NCBI GenBank assembly: GCA_015345905.1
Contig: JADDTR010000005.1
Location: forward strand, 434,001-498,000
DNA: 64,000 bases
Direction of reading: 5' to 3'
From: Aotearoamyces nothofagi
Taxonomy: Eukaryota; Ascomycota; Leotiomycetes; Leotiales; Tympanidaceae
Under the pieces are notes generated by a model that saw nothing but the letters and a program-made list of their open reading frames with translations, made no database searches and was not told where the DNA came from. Below, one piece after another: positions 61,143 through 64,000 of this stretch. Every line of letters starts with the position of its first letter. Within the stretch, counting starts at the first letter, position 1. Both the position numbers and the translations under genes were made by a program.

Positions 61143-62126
61143 CGTGAGTTGATGTATAGAGTTCTCGACGTATTAAAAACGTGAGGTTGATCTCCAATAA
61201 CTTGGAGTTTAGTAAAACTTCAAAGTTTCGTCTCGTGGAATTTTGTGCAGGCGCAAAATCTGGGTGCTAGCGCAATCTTATCTCCAAGCGGCCGCATGTT
61301 AAACAAACCCCACTAAAATGGCTCTCTGCCCTCTTGAAACCCGGGAAAATAACATCTTTTCTCTAGAACTCAGCATATTATCGCAAGAACAAGTTTTCTA
61401 GCGGCTCCTCAAATTGCACAATAGTCTCGTCTAATGTATTTATTTTGGCGCTGTATAACGCTGAATTTATATAAGTATACGATTATCGATGGCGGCATTC
61501 TAAGTTTGGCGGCTTCGGGCTGAAATCAAAACGCATTTCACCCTACTCCTCCAACGCTGGGAACTTCTGTCGTGCTGATTTACCTTCACTAATATCTTTG
61601 ACATATGCAGAGACAATCCTGGAAGCTACCTCATGGTCTCCTTTCGACTTCGATGTTCTTACTAGTTTATCAGGGCATCCCACTTGCGACAAGTATTGTC
61701 GACAAGTTGGTCGAAATGGAGCACGAGAAATATGGACAAATTCGCTATCCTTTGGTAGAGAGGGAGATCACTATGGTGGACGTGCTAATGGTGTAAGCGC
61801 ACTATTGGATGGAAAGAGGGTGTCCGTCGCCGATGATGTTGTAATTGCAGGAACTGCGAAAAGAGGCGACCGATAAGATTTGAAATGAGGTTGGCATTGT
61901 GGTGGGCATATTTTTTGACTCTCAGCAATATCATTGAAGGTTCAAAAGTATTCGGTTCTGAAACTGCATATCAAGAGATTATAATAGTACCAGCAAAGAA
62001 CAGGGCTACCGATTAAGGAAGCTCTATTATGATCTCGCGTACAAAGGTTCTCTTGGATTCAATGGAACGTCGGTATGTCACAGAATGGTCTTTGAAACAA
62101 CCGAGGATATAACGTTTGTTCAAATA
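61143..62126. other. NOG1 promoter spacer, doubtful small open frame
   Basis: About 1 kb contains the NOG1 promoter and the GNAT gene's 3' region. A plus-strand frame at 61605-61796 would encode 63 residues ending HEKYGQIRYPLVEREITMVD. Composition is plausible but it has no recognised family and no supporting exons. Confidence 0.45.
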
Positions 62127-63784
62127 TCAACCATACATTGCCCTTGCTTCTATCGATTTTAGGTCAAATACCTGTGAAAATCATTAGTTATTTTCTTTAC
62201 TTCACGGGTCTATTCTGTCAACCTACCATATCCACCCAACCACCACCTCCAAATTGGGCCTTGCTCGGGCCTTTATTCGTGAAGCCCAGCTGTTCATAAT
62301 AACCCACGAGATGCTGAAACATTTGTTAGTACTGTGCAATATTTAATCGTCTATCATGACTATAAATATAAAACTGGTAGTCGGATCTCTTATGACATTC
62401 GGGCAGTAATGATAACGAGTCAAATCGTTATGTGTTACTGACAGATGATGTAGAGATTTCTTTACATTTATAGACTTACATTATGCGCGATAAGAGCAAG
62501 TCTGTCAGCAATGCCTGAACCGTTCATCTGTTGCATGTAGGCCATCATAAGTGTTCGACCTAGACCGCGGTCTTGGTACTCAGGGAGAACACCGAGTGAA
62601 TGGATACAGATTGTTCTACCGCCCTCTTGATGGCCAGTTAATGATGGTGTAGGGTGGGCAGAATCCCAGTCACGAGGGTAATCCATAGATTCGTCGGTGA
62701 CCACTTCATCGTAACTTCTTGTGGCGATTACGTGAGCTAGTAGAACAGCAATAGCCCCGTTTTCTCTGTTTGTCTCAACAGGTCGCCCCGTCTTCAAGGT
62801 TTCTGCTGGTATCTTCGAGTCCGGTGTAGCAGTGCAGAACAACCCGAGACTCAACTCCCCACATTTACTCAGTCGATAGATGAACTAAATGTCTAATTAG
62901 CTATGCCCGAGAAATATTCGTTGTATATAAGACAGATGATTGTTTGATGGTTGGATAAAAGTATGCCATGTGCTTTCCGATGCCTGAATACACCTAGATG
63001 ACTGGTAGCAGATCGAGTCGAATTACCCCCCAATTTCTTTTAACCAGATATATCCAGGAATAACAATTGCCAGGGGCAATTGGAGAAGATGGACTAGTGG
63101 CTACTTATTCTCCTAGAAATACATTCTCCACTACCGTGCCTCTAGATGCATCGCGGAATTTTGCGGACATGAACTAGACGTCAATTGTCTTGGATCTGGT
63201 TTTTTTTACGTATATTTCCTGTGATTGAAGACAGTAATAAAAGAATGGCTCTAACCCCGAGGTAGATATCCAAAAATATAAGGCTGTGGGACAAGACAAC
63301 TAGGTCTATCCACTGGAAAGCATGTGAAATTGGGCCATTTTGGGACCCGCTTTCCCGTAATGATAATGATGAATGGATATAACAAAAGGTAGCAGAGCAA
63401 TATGATATAAACCGAGCCAAAAAGTGGTATCTGGTCATTGTGCCACAATCCTCGATTCTGGGAATACACGCAAGACATATACTAAATACTGGGACGTACC
63501 TTTTCCCGTGAACATCGCTCAGCCTCCACCTCAAATGCTGCATTTTCAAGCGTGATACACGACTCCAAGTCCGAGATAGTCAAAGGGCTGGTGTAGGGGT
63601 TTAGTGTACGAAGAGTCCGTGGCTCTTCATTTTGATCTTTGTTTGCCCCTTCTTCTTGCTTGAGGATGACATATCTTCCTGCCGAGCTAGAAGATTGCTC
63701 AGAAGACTGCTCCTCTACCTGGTCTGTTGAGTTGGGGCTTTCTGTCAAGACCGGCCCATCTTCATGGCTAATATCGCGAGGCAT
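62127..63784 (-). CDS. GNAT-family N-acetyltransferase, arylalkylamine/polyamine type
   Basis: Probable acetyl-CoA-dependent acetyltransferase of a small amine. Four inferred exons (63784-63500, 62884-62480, 62313-62227, 62171-62127) give 273 residues. The first 60 residues are Ser/Glu-rich and likely disordered. The GNAT fold starts at LTISDLESCITLENAAF, and FIYRLSKCGELSLGLF closes strand 1-2. The acetyl-CoA loop is motif A: HSLGVLPEYQDRGLG with Q/R-x-x-G-x-G at 199-204. Motif B is HLVGYYEQLGFTNKGPS. The SREKFIYRLSxCxELxLGLF pattern resembles fungal serotonin-acetyltransferase-like proteins. The last exon (VFDLKSIEARAMYG) needs a 55-nt intron; retaining it ends the protein two residues after DM. 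The first intron is 615 nt, far longer than others here. Substrate is not predictable. Confidence 0.85.
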
Positions 63785-64000
63785 GGCTAAGCTGCAAGGA
63801 AACGAAGGACGATTGTATTACAAAGTACTTTTATAACGTAGAGGGGAGGTGGTGATAAGGAGCTGATTTCAAGTTGTGCTTGACTTGTATGATATAGACT
63901 GTCTTCAAAAGTATCGTGGAAGATCATACACAAGCCTCACTACAAACAGGTGTTTTCGTAGCCGTGGCGTTGCAGCCTCGCGCGTGACATTTTCAAGGCG
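63785..64000. promoter_or_regulatory. Upstream region of GNAT gene, window edge
   Basis: The last 216 bases lie upstream of the acetyltransferase start and probably belong to its promoter. No further gene is visible before the window ends. Confidence 0.4.

Noticed and set aside
61605-61796. 63-codon plus-strand frame ending PLVEREITMVDVLMV
   Set aside because: Looks somewhat protein-like but has no recognised family, no upstream exon and lies in a promoter region. I left it as doubtful.
1-64000. CRISPR array, operon, bacterial promoter or secondary-metabolite cluster
   Set aside because: The tandem arrays lack spacers of constant length, the genes are monocistronic and spliced, and no backbone biosynthetic enzyme is present.

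Overview
The window is nuclear DNA from a filamentous ascomycete (Pezizomycotina). The evidence is spliced genes with short introns (about 45-200 nt, GT...AG, with CTAAC/CTAAT branch motifs), a Zn2Cys6 regulator, and proteins that read as fungal SMC2, OLE1, PIM1/Lon, BRO1, MDJ1, SAP30, MET13 and NOG1. The class cannot be fixed from the sequence alone. Exon coordinates were worked out by hand from splice signals, reading phase and remembered family sequences, so all introns are inferred.

Layout. 1-3.4 kb: a Zn2Cys6 transcription factor (-). 3.4-12.3 kb: a gene-poor, low-complexity stretch with an AT-rich part at about 10.3-12.1 kb. 12.3-13.8 kb: a membrane-anchored MOSC (mARC-like) protein (-). 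13.8-16.8 kb: another low-complexity stretch. 16.8-17.6 kb: a hotdog thioesterase (-), divergent from condensin SMC2 (+, 17.9-21.7 kb). 22.8-24.3 kb: the stearoyl-CoA desaturase OLE1 (-). 24.3-26.8 kb: minisatellite-rich spacer. 26.8-29.2 kb: a xanthine/uric acid permease (-) with GATAAG sites upstream. 31.7-33.8 kb: a kinase-like protein (-). 35.8-39.2 kb: mitochondrial Lon protease (-). 39.8-43.0 kb: BRO1 (-). 44.1-46.0 kb: mitochondrial DnaJ Mdj1 (-). 46.5-47.2 kb: SAP30 (-). 49.7-53.2 kb: a C2H2/fungal_trans regulator (+). 53.2-56.0 kb: AT-rich spacer. 56.0-57.8 kb: methylenetetrahydrofolate reductase (-). 59.0-61.1 kb: the ribosome-biogenesis GTPase NOG1 (-). 62.1-63.8 kb: a GNAT acetyltransferase (-).

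These are mostly unrelated housekeeping genes, and 13 of 15 lie on the minus strand. The one functional pairing is Lon and Mdj1, both mitochondrial matrix protein quality control, about 5 kb apart. I see no biosynthetic cluster, defence system, intact mobile element, tRNA or rRNA.

The most unusual material is in the spacers. They hold many unrelated short tandem arrays, dense GTAC palindromes such as ACAGTACTGTAC, and a recurrent 10-mer TACTCCGTAC. At gene level the points of interest are a probable GC-AG intron in BRO1, a 12-nt exon in NOG1, a Zn2Cys6 domain cut by two introns into three cysteine pairs, and a kinase-like protein with a divergent DFG motif. I did not find a convincing new multi-gene system.
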